From: Ligilactobacillus ubinensis
GTDB taxonomy: Bacteria > Bacillota > Bacilli > Lactobacillales > Lactobacillaceae
Reading direction: 5' to 3'
DNA length: 64,000 nt
Assembly (NCBI RefSeq): GCF_024160875.1
Contig: NZ_JAIULA010000001.1
Coordinates: 165,283 to 229,282 of the forward strand
Below the pieces are notes generated by a model. It saw only the letters and a program-made list of their open reading frames with translations. It was not told the DNA's origin and made no database searches. Position 1 is the first letter of the stretch, and each line of letters begins with the position of its first letter. Positions 8,022 through 17,107 of the stretch are shown here, piece by piece. Both the position numbers and the translations under genes were made by a program.

Positions 8022-9443
8022 ATGAGTATTGTAACATTAGCTCGTTTTCAGTTTGCAATGACAACAATTTTTCACTTTTTCTTTGTGCCATTTTCCATTG
8101 GGACAGTTTTGATTGTTGCAATTTTAGAAACATGTTATGTAGTTACAAAAAATGAACAATATAAGCAGCTCACAAAATTTTGGGGAAATATTATGCTTTT
8201 GAGCTTCGCGGTAGGTGTTGTTACAGGTATTATTCAGGAATTCCAGTTTGGAATGAATTGGTCTGATTATTCGCGCTTTGTAGGGGATATTTTTGGAGCA
8301 CCACTGGCAATTGAAGCCTTATTAGCTTTCTTTATGGAATCGACATTCTTGGGCCTTTGGATGTTTACATGGGATCGTGTAAGTAAAAAATTACACTTGC
8401 TATTTATTTGGCTGGTGGTTGTAGGTTCAATGGCATCAGCATTATGGATTTTAGCTGCTAATAGTTTTATGCAGCATCCAGTTGGCTATGTAATTCGACA
8501 TGGAAGAGCAGAAATGGTTAACTTTTTTGCAGTGATTACGAATGCACAGTTTTTCTATGAATATGGACATGTTATCACTGGAGCAATCACGATGGGTGGT
8601 ATCATAGTTGCTGGTTTATCTGCATTCCAATTATTGAAAAAAGACAAATTAGAAAAAACAACAGTTGCTTTATATAAAAAGACAGTTCGTTTAGGTTTGG
8701 TGATTTCATTAGTGGGTTCTATCTCAGTTATGGGTGTTGGTGACTTGCAGATGAAGGCTTTAATCAAAGAACAACCAATGAAATTTGCAGCAATGGAAGG
8801 TGCCTATAAGGATTCAGGCGACCCTGCTGCTTGGACACTAATTGGTTGGGCGAACGAAGCTAAGCATGAAGAAGTATTTGGTATTAAGATTCCATATATG
8901 TTGAGTATTCTTTCATACGATAAATTATCCGGTTCTGTTAAAGGGATGGATTCAGCTAATAAAGCATTAATTAAGAAATATGGGAAACGTAATTATTATC
9001 CAATGGTAAATATGATGTTTTGGAGTTTTCGTGTAATGGCAGGCTTTGGGGCATTGATGTTCTTAGTATCAGCATTGGGACTCTTCTTTACAAGAAAGAA
9101 AAAAGCTATTCTATATGAGCACAAGTGGATGTTATGGATACTAGGTATGATGACATTCACACCATTTATAGCTAATACATGTGGTTGGTTGATTACAGAA
9201 TTAGGTCGCTATCCATGGACTGTTTATGGTTTATTTACGATTAAGCAAAGTGTATCACCTAATGTCTCTGCAACTTCATTGATTATTTCAAATACGGTTT
9301 ATTTCCTATTGTTTACGACTTTAGCAGCGACAATGGTTAGTTTGGTTATTCGAGAACTAAAGAAGGGTCCCGAATATGAAGAACAGCAATTACAATTGGC
9401 TAATCAAGCCTCAGTTGATCCATTTGATAAGGGGGCCTTTTAA
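8022..9443 (+). CDS. cydA: Cytochrome bd ubiquinol/menaquinol oxidase subunit I
   Basis: This 473-residue multi-spanning protein is CydA with the short Q-loop typical of Firmicutes. His18 in the first helix is the expected heme ligand. GAPLAIEALLAFFMEST carries the conserved glutamates of the proton/heme path, and ELGRYPW is the family signature near the quinol site. With CydB it oxidises menaquinol and reduces oxygen to water, without pumping protons. AGGAGGGG precedes the ATG. cydB starts directly after the stop codon. Confidence 0.96.
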   Translation: MSIVTLARFQFAMTTIFHFFFVPFSIGTVLIVAILETCYVVTKNEQYKQLTKFWGNIMLLSFAVGVVTGIIQEFQFGMNWSDYSRFVGDIFGAPLAIEALLAFFMESTFLGLWMFTWDRVSKKLHLLFIWLVVVGSMASALWILAANSFMQHPVGYVIRHGRAEMVNFFAVITNAQFFYEYGHVITGAITMGGIIVAGLSAFQLLKKDKLEKTTVALYKKTVRLGLVISLVGSISVMGVGDLQMKALIKEQPMKFAAMEGAYKDSGDPAAWTLIGWANEAKHEEVFGIKIPYMLSILSYDKLSGSVKGMDSANKALIKKYGKRNYYPMVNMMFWSFRVMAGFGALMFLVSALGLFFTRKKKAILYEHKWMLWILGMMTFTPFIANTCGWLITELGRYPWTVYGLFTIKQSVSPNVSATSLIISNTVYFLLFTTLAATMVSLVIRELKKGPEYEEQQLQLANQASVDPFDKGAF

Positions 9444-10460
9444 ATGAGTGGTTTACAATTCTTTTGGTTTTTACTAATTGGTGTTTTGTTTTCAGGGTAC
9501 TTTTTCTTTGAAGGCTTTGATTACGGCGTAGGAATGGCAGTTCAAACATTAGCTCATAATGAGGATGAAAAAGATCAAATAGTTGCAACAATTGGACCGG
9601 TTTGGGATGGCAATGAAGTATGGCTATTAACAGCTGGTGGAGCGATGTTTGCTTCTTTCCCATATTGGTATGCATCTTTGTTTAGTGGATACTACTTAAT
9701 CTTATTTGTGGTTTTGTTTGGTTTAATTATTAGAGGTGTTTCCTTTGAATTTAGGCATAAAGTACCACTTAAGCAAAAGCAACGTTGGAATTGGACATTA
9801 AGTATTGGCAGTTTTATCGTACCTTTCTTTTTAGGTGTTATGTTTATTAGCATGGTAAAGGGAATGCCAATTGATGCTCAAGGTAATATGACAGCTACAT
9901 TTGGTGATTATTTTAATCTCTTCTCTATTGTTGGTGGAGTTGCAGTGGTTTTACTGACATATTTGCATGGATTAAACTATATTGCTTTGAAGACAGAAGG
10001 CGCAGTTCGCCAACGTGCACGTAATTATGCTCAATTCTTATATTGGGTATTATATGCTGGCTTAGTAGTTTTTGCGGTTCTATTGTTCTTTGAAACAGAT
10101 TTCTTTAAACTACATGCAGTTGCTACACTAGCATTAGTAGTTGCACTTGTTGTGTTAACAGTAGTTGCACATGTAGCATCATTTAAGGGTACGGAATTAG
10201 TCGCATTTTTGGCTAGTGGAATTTCTTTGGTAGTAGTAGTGGCTTTATTGTTCCAAGGTCTATTTCCACGCGTATTAATAAGTTCAATTAGTCCAAAATA
10301 CGATTTGCTAATTAAAACAGCATCATCATCGCCATATACGTTAAAAGTGATGTCGATTGTTGCTATTACGTTAGTACCATTTGTTTTGGCATACACAGCT
10401 TGGGCATACTATATATTTAGAAAACGTATCAAGCAACCAGTTGTGGTGGGGGAAAAATAA
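9444..10460 (+). CDS. cydB: Cytochrome bd oxidase subunit II
   Basis: This 338-residue membrane protein has the CydB hallmarks: FEGFDYGVGM in the first helix, GPVWDGNEVWLL, and a duplicated four-helix arrangement. It is structurally paired with CydA in the cytoplasmic membrane. The start codon abuts the cydA stop, and the stop overlaps the next start by one base, so the cyd genes are tightly coupled. Confidence 0.96.
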   Translation: MSGLQFFWFLLIGVLFSGYFFFEGFDYGVGMAVQTLAHNEDEKDQIVATIGPVWDGNEVWLLTAGGAMFASFPYWYASLFSGYYLILFVVLFGLIIRGVSFEFRHKVPLKQKQRWNWTLSIGSFIVPFFLGVMFISMVKGMPIDAQGNMTATFGDYFNLFSIVGGVAVVLLTYLHGLNYIALKTEGAVRQRARNYAQFLYWVLYAGLVVFAVLLFFETDFFKLHAVATLALVVALVVLTVVAHVASFKGTELVAFLASGISLVVVVALLFQGLFPRVLISSISPKYDLLIKTASSSPYTLKVMSIVAITLVPFVLAYTAWAYYIFRKRIKQPVVVGEK

Positions 10461-12196
10461 TGATCGATAAAGCGATTATGCGCTTGTCGGGTATTCACAA
10501 ATTGATGGGATTGCTTGCGGGGCTTGATGTTTCGCAAGCAATCTTTATTATCGGACAAGCTTATAACTTAAGTAGTGCTATTACAGGTCTATGGCAAGGA
10601 CATGGACTTGCTGCACAGATACCAGCAATCATTTGGTTTATAGTCTTTTTTCTCGCACGCCATTTAATTAACTATCTTAAAGATGAGATGTTGGATAAGT
10701 TTGCCGCGACAAAGGCAAAAGAATTACGGCGTGAGCTTTTAGAAAAGCTATTTAGATTAGGACCACAAATTGTACAGCGCGAAGGAACAGGAAATGTGAT
10801 TACCATGACGCTAGATGGAGTAGCATTAGTTGAAAATTATATTCATTTGATTCTTAATAAAATGATTAATTTAACGATTATTCCGTGGATCATTCTCGCT
10901 TTTGTCTTTTATTTAGATTGGGAATCAGGGCTAGTGTTATTACTTGTTTTTCCAATAATTATTATATTTATGATTATTTTAGGCTACTCTGCTAAAGCTA
11001 AGGCAGATCGCCAGTATAAATCATATCAAGTTTTATCTAATCACTTTTTAGATTCTTTGCGTGGAATTGACACTTTAAAATTTTTTGGACTAAGTAAACG
11101 CTATGCTCATAGTATTTATTCGACGAGCGAACGTTTTCGTAAAGCAACGATGAGCACATTAAAAATTGCTATTTTGTCAACTTTTGCGCTAGATTTTTTT
11201 ACAACACTTTCGATAGCAATTGTGGCCGTCTTTTTAGGTTTGCGTTTAATTGATGCTAAGATTTTATTATTCCCAGCTTTAACGGCATTAATCCTTGCGC
11301 CAGAATATTTTTTACCGGTCCGTGATTTTGCTGGTGATTATCATGCAACGCTAGATGGCAAAAATGCGATGACAGCTATTCAAAAAATATTAGCCGAACC
11401 CGAAATCAAAGCAAATCCAGTTGTAATTAGTACCTGGAGCGAAGAAAGTTCACTTGTATTACAGGATGTTAAGTTTTCGTACGGTAAAAATGAATTTTTA
11501 CAACCAGTTAATTTAACAATTAATGGATATCAAAAAGTGGGTATTATCGGAATGAGTGGTTCAGGCAAATCAACATTAGTGAATCTTTTGAGTGGCTTTT
11601 TACAACCGCAACAAGGGAGAATAAGTATTGACGGTAATGAATTGAAAAATCTTAATCAGGATTCTTGGCGTAAACAATTGCTGTATATTCCTCAGAATCC
11701 ATATGTTTTTGAAGCTACTTTAAGAGATAATTTGACTTTTTATACACCAGATGCAACAAACGAGCAAGTACGAGCTGCTATTAAGGTTGTTGGGTTAGAA
11801 GAACTAGTATCTGAATTACCCGAAGGTCTAGATACGCAAATAGGTAATGGGGCTCGGGCGCTAAGTGGTGGTCAAGCACAAAGAATTGCGTTAGCAAGAG
11901 CCTTTTTAGATCAAGAGCGTAAAATCATGCTTTTTGATGAACCAACGGCACACTTAGATATTGAAACAGAGTTAGAGTTAAAAGAAAAAATGTTACCCTT
12001 GATGCAAAATCGATTAGTGTTATTTGCAACCCACCGTCTACATTGGTTACAGCAAATGGATATAATTGTTGTTTTAGATGAAGGTAAGGTTGTTGAAATA
12101 GGAAAATATCAAAAATTGTTGGCACAAAAAGGATATCTCTACAGGCTAAAAAATAGAATGGGAGGGAAGTTGAATGAACAAAATACCCTTGTTTAA
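10460..12196 (+). CDS. cydD: Thiol-reductant ABC exporter, CydD-type half transporter
   Basis: This 578-residue ABC half-transporter has an N-terminal six-helix membrane domain and a C-terminal ATPase with Walker A GMSGSGKST (about 364-372), signature LSGGQAQR and Walker B IMLFDEPTAHLD. By position and sequence it corresponds to E. coli CydD (called CydC in Bacillus naming). The CydDC exporter moves cysteine/glutathione-type thiols and is needed for assembly of active cytochrome bd. Its stop lies inside the next gene, a 23-base overlap. Confidence 0.92.
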   Translation: MIDKAIMRLSGIHKLMGLLAGLDVSQAIFIIGQAYNLSSAITGLWQGHGLAAQIPAIIWFIVFFLARHLINYLKDEMLDKFAATKAKELRRELLEKLFRLGPQIVQREGTGNVITMTLDGVALVENYIHLILNKMINLTIIPWIILAFVFYLDWESGLVLLLVFPIIIIFMIILGYSAKAKADRQYKSYQVLSNHFLDSLRGIDTLKFFGLSKRYAHSIYSTSERFRKATMSTLKIAILSTFALDFFTTLSIAIVAVFLGLRLIDAKILLFPALTALILAPEYFLPVRDFAGDYHATLDGKNAMTAIQKILAEPEIKANPVVISTWSEESSLVLQDVKFSYGKNEFLQPVNLTINGYQKVGIIGMSGSGKSTLVNLLSGFLQPQQGRISIDGNELKNLNQDSWRKQLLYIPQNPYVFEATLRDNLTFYTPDATNEQVRAAIKVVGLEELVSELPEGLDTQIGNGARALSGGQAQRIALARAFLDQERKIMLFDEPTAHLDIETELELKEKMLPLMQNRLVLFATHRLHWLQQMDIIVVLDEGKVVEIGKYQKLLAQKGYLYRLKNRMGGKLNEQNTLV

Positions 12197-13922
12197 AGAA
12201 TTAAAACATGATAGATGGGTTAAACCTTTTTTCAAACAATATAAAAAAACATTAGTTACAGCTTTAATTCTGGGCTTTTTTACATTCTTTTGTGGCTCAG
12301 CTTTAATGTTTAACTCAGGGTACTTGATAAGTAAATCAGCTTCATTACCAGTTAATATATTGTTAGTCTATGTGCCGATTGTGCTCACTCGTGCATTCGG
12401 GATTGGTAGACCGTTGTTTAAATATTTGGAACGATTAACAAGTCATAATTGGGTTTTAAAAATGACTTCTAAATTACGCTTGAAATTATATCAAACATTG
12501 GAGAAAGATGCGGTGTTTTTTAAGCGTGATTATCGAATGGGTGATGTTTTAGGATTACTAGCAGAAGATATCAATCACTTGCAAAATTTATATTTAAGAA
12601 CTATTTTTCCAACGGTTATTGCTTGGATAATCTATATTTTTGTAGTAATTGGAGTCGGTTTTTTCTCATGGTGGTTCGCTTTAGTGATGCTGCTGTACTT
12701 TGGTGGAATATTGATAGTTTTTCCACTGTGGTCAGTCATAGTTAATGGAGCACGGCAAAAAAGAGAAAAAGTTTTAAAAAATGAACTCTATACCGATTTA
12801 ACGGATAATGTTTTAGGGATTTCTGATTGGATTTTTAGTCAGCGTGCACAAGAGTATGTTGCTTTACATGAAGACTCAGAAGCTGAATTACTGGCAGTTC
12901 AAGCAAAATTACGAAAGTTTAATAATCTTCGGAATTTTTTATTTGAGCTTGCCTTTGGAATGTTAGCGATTTTAACATTATTATGGACTAGTACGCGCTT
13001 TATAGGAACTCATGGAGGGGATGCCAACTGGATTGCAGCTTTTGTATTAGCCGTTTTTCCATTGGTAGATGCTTTTGCAGGTTTGCCAGCAGCTAGTCAA
13101 GAAACTAATATATATGCAGATTCATTGAATCGCTTGAATAATCTTCCTGATAAGGCAATTACAAAAAAGGTAGAGACGGATTTGCCGCAAAATCCATTAG
13201 ACTTAAAGGTGCAGCATGTAAGTTTCCAGTACACAGCCACACAAAAAGAAGTTTTAAAAGATATAACGATTAATATTTCTCAAGGAGAAAAAATTGCTAT
13301 TTTAGGTAGAAGTGGTTCGGGGAAAAGTACGTTAGCTAATCTATTACGGGGAGATTTGCAGCCGACTAAAGGAAGTATTCTATTAGGTGATGCTGTAGTT
13401 AGCACATTGGATGATACAGTTGCAGATTATATTGGAGTCATTCAACAAGTACCATATTTATTCAATACGACTGTAATTAATAATGTACGTTTGGGAAATG
13501 AAAATGCTACAGAAAAAGAAGTTTGGGATGTATTAGAACGTGTTAATTTAAAAAAAATGATAGCAGCTTTGCCAAATGGACTTGAAACAATGGTTGATGA
13601 AGCAGGACTTCGTTTTTCTGGCGGAGAACGTCATCGCTTGGCGTTGGCACGAATTTTGCTACAAAATACACCAATTGTTATTTTAGATGAGCCGACAGTT
13701 GGACTTGATCCAATTACGGAACAGGCATTAATTAATACTTTTATGCAAGAACTTAAGAATAAAACTATAATTTGGATTACGCACCATTTAAAAGGGATAG
13801 ATAATGTTGATAGAGTTATCTTTATTGAAAATGGAATATTGGAAATGGAAGGTTCACCAACATACTTAGAGCAAACAAGTGCACGTTATCGTAACCTGAA
13901 AAACATAGATAATGGAGAATAA
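12174..13922 (+). CDS. cydC: Thiol-reductant ABC exporter, CydC-type half transporter
   Basis: This 582-residue partner half-transporter has a membrane domain in roughly the first 320 residues, then an ATPase with Walker A GRSGSGKST (about 378-386), signature FSGGERHR and Walker B VILDEPTVGLD. It forms the heterodimer with the preceding gene product for cytochrome bd maturation. The ATG at 12174 has GGGAGGG upstream inside cydD. It is the last gene of the cydABDC operon and is followed by a strong two-way terminator. Confidence 0.92.
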   Translation: MNKIPLFKELKHDRWVKPFFKQYKKTLVTALILGFFTFFCGSALMFNSGYLISKSASLPVNILLVYVPIVLTRAFGIGRPLFKYLERLTSHNWVLKMTSKLRLKLYQTLEKDAVFFKRDYRMGDVLGLLAEDINHLQNLYLRTIFPTVIAWIIYIFVVIGVGFFSWWFALVMLLYFGGILIVFPLWSVIVNGARQKREKVLKNELYTDLTDNVLGISDWIFSQRAQEYVALHEDSEAELLAVQAKLRKFNNLRNFLFELAFGMLAILTLLWTSTRFIGTHGGDANWIAAFVLAVFPLVDAFAGLPAASQETNIYADSLNRLNNLPDKAITKKVETDLPQNPLDLKVQHVSFQYTATQKEVLKDITINISQGEKIAILGRSGSGKSTLANLLRGDLQPTKGSILLGDAVVSTLDDTVADYIGVIQQVPYLFNTTVINNVRLGNENATEKEVWDVLERVNLKKMIAALPNGLETMVDEAGLRFSGGERHRLALARILLQNTPIVILDEPTVGLDPITEQALINTFMQELKNKTIIWITHHLKGIDNVDRVIFIENGILEMEGSPTYLEQTSARYRNLKNIDNGE

Positions 13923-13925
13923 ATA

Positions 13926-13974
13926 AAAATAAAGCAAGAAATTGTTCTTTTCAAACAATTCCTTGCTTTATTTT
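13926..13974. terminator. Bidirectional terminator after the cyd operon
   Basis: Arms 13926-13946 and 13954-13974 pair over 20 of 21 positions, with an A-rich left foot and T-rich right foot. It serves the cyd operon on the plus strand and the convergent small gene on the minus strand, whose stop codon overlaps it. Confidence 0.9.
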
Positions 13975-14299
13975 ATGCAATTTTTTTAATGGTTCCTTTT
14001 AGTCTCCAAAATTGTTTAGAATCAATGTTAGTAATATTGGTGTAACTAATGCCGTTTGCAAAATTATCAACGTGAGTAACGGTGTTGCTACTTTCAGGTT
14101 CTGTCCAAGTTATCATATAGAAGTTATCTTGCAAATTTGTTATTTCAATTTCAAAATGATTTATTGTACCAGCTTTGAAATAACTATCTGCTACGACAGT
14201 AACTTCAAGTGATGTGGTAGAAGTAAACTTTAATTTATATTGAGCATTTTCCCCAAAGTCAAAGAGATACTCATGATTTATTATTTTCAGTTCAGCCAT
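13973..14299 (-). CDS. MoaF-like beta-barrel protein
   Basis: This 108-residue protein starts at the ATG at 14299, preceded by AAGAAGGA. An in-frame upstream extension lacks a ribosome site. The pattern of alternating beta strands and the block MITWTEPESSNTVTHVDNF resembles the C-terminal lipocalin-like barrel of MoaF and phenolic-acid-decarboxylase-like small proteins. No catalytic role can be assigned. It lies just downstream of the NADP-binding oxidoreductase gene with a 23-base gap and is probably co-transcribed with it. Confidence 0.6.
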   Translation of the reverse strand: MAELKIINHEYLFDFGENAQYKLKFTSTTSLEVTVVADSYFKAGTINHFEIEITNLQDNFYMITWTEPESSNTVTHVDNFANGISYTNITNIDSKQFWRLKGTIKKIA

Positions 14300-14322
14300 G
14301 TATATTCCTTCTTTACAAAGAT

Positions 14323-14898
14323 TTAGTTGAAAATACCAAAACCACCGGTCCAACTTATTTTTTCAGCTGATGCTAGTGAAATTTGCAAAAAGCCCATTGC
14401 TTCAAGCTCACGAGCACGCTTTAATGAACCAGCATCAATAATTTTCAGACCACAGCCATTAAGTGCATCTGTAACTTGCTTTTTTGCAGAAGCATCATCA
14501 CTAGCTATAAGGACGGTCGTTTGATGTTGGTCAGCAACCTTCTTTGTTGCTAATGTAGCAGCAAATGTGGTGTTAAAGGCCTTAACAACTTTGGAATCGG
14601 GAAGTTTTGCAGCAATTTCAGCAGCAGCAGAGCTATCTGCTGGAACTACTAAATCATCAAAGGTATTAAAATCAACAGGATTAGTGATATCTATAATGAT
14701 TTTTCCAGCGAGGGCAGAACGATATTTTTCAAGAATATCATGAACTGCTGGATAAGGAACAGCAAGAACAACAATGTCTCCTAACGTTTCTACAGTTGAG
14801 TCTTTAGTAATATATTCTGTTTGATTACCTGCATCGGCGAAGTTTTGTCCAATTGCAGAACCCATATTGCCTTTTCCAAAAACACTCACTTTAACCAT
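14323..14898 (-). CDS. NADPH-dependent reductase of the F420/NADP oxidoreductase family
   Basis: This 191-residue Rossmann protein has the dinucleotide motif VFGKGNMGSAIG at residues 6-17. VVLAVPYPAVHDIL and DITNPVDFN follow, as in the NADP-binding domain of F420-dependent oxidoreductases and related STEAP-like reductases. Lactobacilli lack F420, so it probably uses another acceptor (flavin or quinone). An extended -10 (TGA plus TATAAT) lies upstream and AGGAGG precedes the start. Function beyond NADP binding is inferred. Confidence 0.75.
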   Translation of the reverse strand: MVKVSVFGKGNMGSAIGQNFADAGNQTEYITKDSTVETLGDIVVLAVPYPAVHDILEKYRSALAGKIIIDITNPVDFNTFDDLVVPADSSAAAEIAAKLPDSKVVKAFNTTFAATLATKKVADQHQTTVLIASDDASAKKQVTDALNGCGLKIIDAGSLKRARELEAMGFLQISLASAEKISWTGGFGIFN

Positions 14899-14938
14899 AT
14901 TATTTGTCCTCCTAAAATTATCAGATTAATACATTTTC

Positions 14939-14944
14939 ATTATA
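14939..14944 (-). promoter_or_regulatory. Extended -10 promoter for the 14898 gene
   Basis: TATAAT on the minus strand is preceded by TGA in the extended -10 arrangement, about 40 bases before the start codon. Confidence 0.6.
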
Positions 14945-15026
14945 TCATTTGTAAAAATATAGTAAATTAATTTTACTCTTAATAAACAAGGAAATTAATT
15001 TAAATAATTACAGGTGGACTATAAAA

Positions 15027-16010
15027 TTAAATGGTTCGTCTCAAAAGATACTTAGTGATCTTCAACAATTGTTTACGTGTTTCTCCTTTAGGAAGTCGTT
15101 TAACATCCATAAGGGCTTTTTTGGTAAACTTAGCCGCAAGTTCGCGAGCTAGTTGGACACCATCATTTGCAATGACTAATTTTTGGACTTGGTGCATATC
15201 TGAAATAGTCATCTGTGTTTTTTTGTCTAATAATGGTTTAAATACAGCCGGGTTTTTGTGCAAGGCCATCAACAATGGAAGTGTGAAAACGCCTGTTGTT
15301 AAATCTTCCAACACAGGTTTATTAAAATCAGTGGAAGCAGCTGTGTAGTCTAAAATATCATCAAGCATCTGAAAAGCAATACCGATATTTAAGCCAATTT
15401 TGCCAGCAAGTCTAACAACTATCGGATCTGCACCGCCGAAATAGGCGCCTTCAATGCTTGCAAGGCGAAAAAGCTCTGCCGTTTTACCAGAAGTGCTTCG
15501 CAAATAATCATGAAGTGTTTGTTGTTGATTATAGCGTAAGTGCATTTGATCAAGTTCACCCATTAAAATTCGTTTCATAGCACGAGCGTTAACTTCTAGG
15601 TAGGTAGAGCCATTCATAGACTCAAGAACTAACTCGAAAAAGATAGTAAATAAAAGGTCACCAGTATAGACGGCTGTATCCTTACCATACTTTGCTTGAA
15701 TAGACATATTTCCGCGACGTAATGGTGAATCATCAATGATATCATCATGAATCAGCGTTGCCATATGTAATATTTCGATAGAAGTCGCTATTTTAGTTAG
15801 CTTAGCTTCTTCAATAGGATCTTTTTGTTCACCAAATTCAGCAAATAAAAAGAAAAAAGCGGGTCTAAGATATTTACCACCTGCAAGACTTAGATCAATA
15901 ATTGCAGTTTCAATTTCAGGATTGCGAACATGAGCTCGTTGTTTAATTAAGGTGCAAACATTTTGGATTTTTGCGTGAATAGTGGGATAATTATTCCAGT
16001 AAGATGACAT
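15027..16010 (-). CDS. Long-chain polyprenyl diphosphate synthase
   Basis: This 327-residue all-alpha prenyltransferase has the first aspartate-rich motif DDIID (Asp89, Asp90, Asp93) followed by RRG, and the second motif FQMLDDILD (Asp217, Asp218, Asp221). Being divergent from menA across a shared palindrome makes it the likely supplier of the menaquinone side chain (HepT/IspB-like). No second small subunit is nearby, so it may act as a homodimer or with a partner elsewhere. Chain length cannot be read off reliably. Confidence 0.88.
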   Translation of the reverse strand: MSSYWNNYPTIHAKIQNVCTLIKQRAHVRNPEIETAIIDLSLAGGKYLRPAFFFLFAEFGEQKDPIEEAKLTKIATSIEILHMATLIHDDIIDDSPLRRGNMSIQAKYGKDTAVYTGDLLFTIFFELVLESMNGSTYLEVNARAMKRILMGELDQMHLRYNQQQTLHDYLRSTSGKTAELFRLASIEGAYFGGADPIVVRLAGKIGLNIGIAFQMLDDILDYTAASTDFNKPVLEDLTTGVFTLPLLMALHKNPAVFKPLLDKKTQMTISDMHQVQKLVIANDGVQLARELAAKFTKKALMDVKRLPKGETRKQLLKITKYLLRRTI

Positions 16011-16103
16011 ATAGTTTCCCTTCCATGAACATTTATATACTATATTATTTTACCGTATTTTAGGTGGTAATTGCTAGATAAAGGATTGGTTTTTTAAATT
16101 AAA

Positions 16104-16125
16104 TTGTGCAAAATATTTTCCACAA
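16104..16125. promoter_or_regulatory. 22-bp near-perfect palindrome between polyprenyl synthase and menA
   Basis: The site reads TTGTG, then a symmetric AT core (AAAATATTTT) flanked by C residues, then CACAA. Only one symmetric pair breaks the symmetry. It ends 16 bases before a TATAAT (16142-16147) pointing to menA, so it would cover the -35 region. The 12-base spacing between TTGTG and CACAA is longer than the usual Rex operator spacing. It looks like a dimeric repressor site shared by both divergent units. Confidence 0.65.
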
Positions 16126-16185
16126 AGTGGTTTCTATGCTTTATAATAGTAATAGGATAATTTGAATTTGAAGGAAGGCGAAAAA

Positions 16186-17088
16186 ATGACAGTGCCAATT
16201 TTTCTAGAATTGGTGGAGATGAAAGCCAAAACAGCTAGTGTTTTGCCATTTTTGATCGGTTTGTGTTTTAGCTATTATTACTATGGCTCGATTCATATCA
16301 CATATGTAATATTGTATTTTATAGCAATGTTTTTATTTAATATGGCTGTTGATGTTTTAGATAATTATAATGACTATCATCATGCAGTAGATGTAAATGA
16401 TTATAAGAAGAATACAAATATAATTGGTCGAGAGAACTTGTCTGTACGTAGTATTTTTCTTTTGATGATTAGTATGGCGACTGCTTCAGCCGTAATAGGT
16501 TTTATTCTAGCTTGGTTTGTTGGATGGCCATTACTAATTATGGGGGGGTTTTGTTTTGCAATAGGTGTTTTTTATTCATCAGGCCCCAAGCCGCTATCTA
16601 GTTTGCCATTAGGAGAATTCTTTTCGGGGTTCACAATGGGATTCATGATTAGTTTGATATGTGTTTATTTGAATACATATCATCATTTTTCATGGAGCTT
16701 TGAAAATTTAGGTTTGATATTTTTAATATCATTGCCTAATACATTATGGATTTCCAATTTGATGCTGGCTAATAATCTGTGTGATAAAGAAGAAGATGAA
16801 AAAAACCAACGCTATACTCTAGTGCATTATATCGGGGTAAAGGGTGGATTATGGCTTTTTACAATTTCGAATATAGTGGCACTGCTGGCTATCATTTGTG
16901 AGTATATTGTAGGTATTGCGCCAATTACAATTCTATTTAGTTTATTGCTAATTCCGTTTGTTTATAAGCAAACAAAGCTTTTATGGCGTAAACAAGTAAA
17001 GAAGGAAACTTTTGTTTGTGGAGTTAAAATTTTAGCGCTTGGTTCTGTGGTACAAGTAGCTACTTATTTTTTAGGAATTATTATTTAG
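16186..17088 (+). CDS. menA: 1,4-Dihydroxy-2-naphthoate polyprenyltransferase
   Basis: This 300-residue UbiA-superfamily membrane protein starts at the ATG at 16186 with AAGGAAGG upstream; an in-frame TTG at 16162 is rejected. The first Asp-rich motif is in VDVLDNYNDYHHAVD (about 55-69) and the second in NNLCDKEEDE (about 200-209). Several transmembrane helices are evident. It joins the polyprenyl chain to DHNA to give demethylmenaquinone. ndh follows 19 bases later in the same operon. Confidence 0.92.
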   Translation: MTVPIFLELVEMKAKTASVLPFLIGLCFSYYYYGSIHITYVILYFIAMFLFNMAVDVLDNYNDYHHAVDVNDYKKNTNIIGRENLSVRSIFLLMISMATASAVIGFILAWFVGWPLLIMGGFCFAIGVFYSSGPKPLSSLPLGEFFSGFTMGFMISLICVYLNTYHHFSWSFENLGLIFLISLPNTLWISNLMLANNLCDKEEDEKNQRYTLVHYIGVKGGLWLFTISNIVALLAIICEYIVGIAPITILFSLLLIPFVYKQTKLLWRKQVKKETFVCGVKILALGSVVQVATYFLGIII

Positions 17089-17107
17089 TGAAGGAGAGAT
17101 AATTATT

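Noticed and set aside
16104..16125. Classic Rex operator
   Set aside because: Half-sites TTGTG and CACAA are 12 bases apart, wider than the usual Rex spacing, so I list it only as an unknown palindrome.
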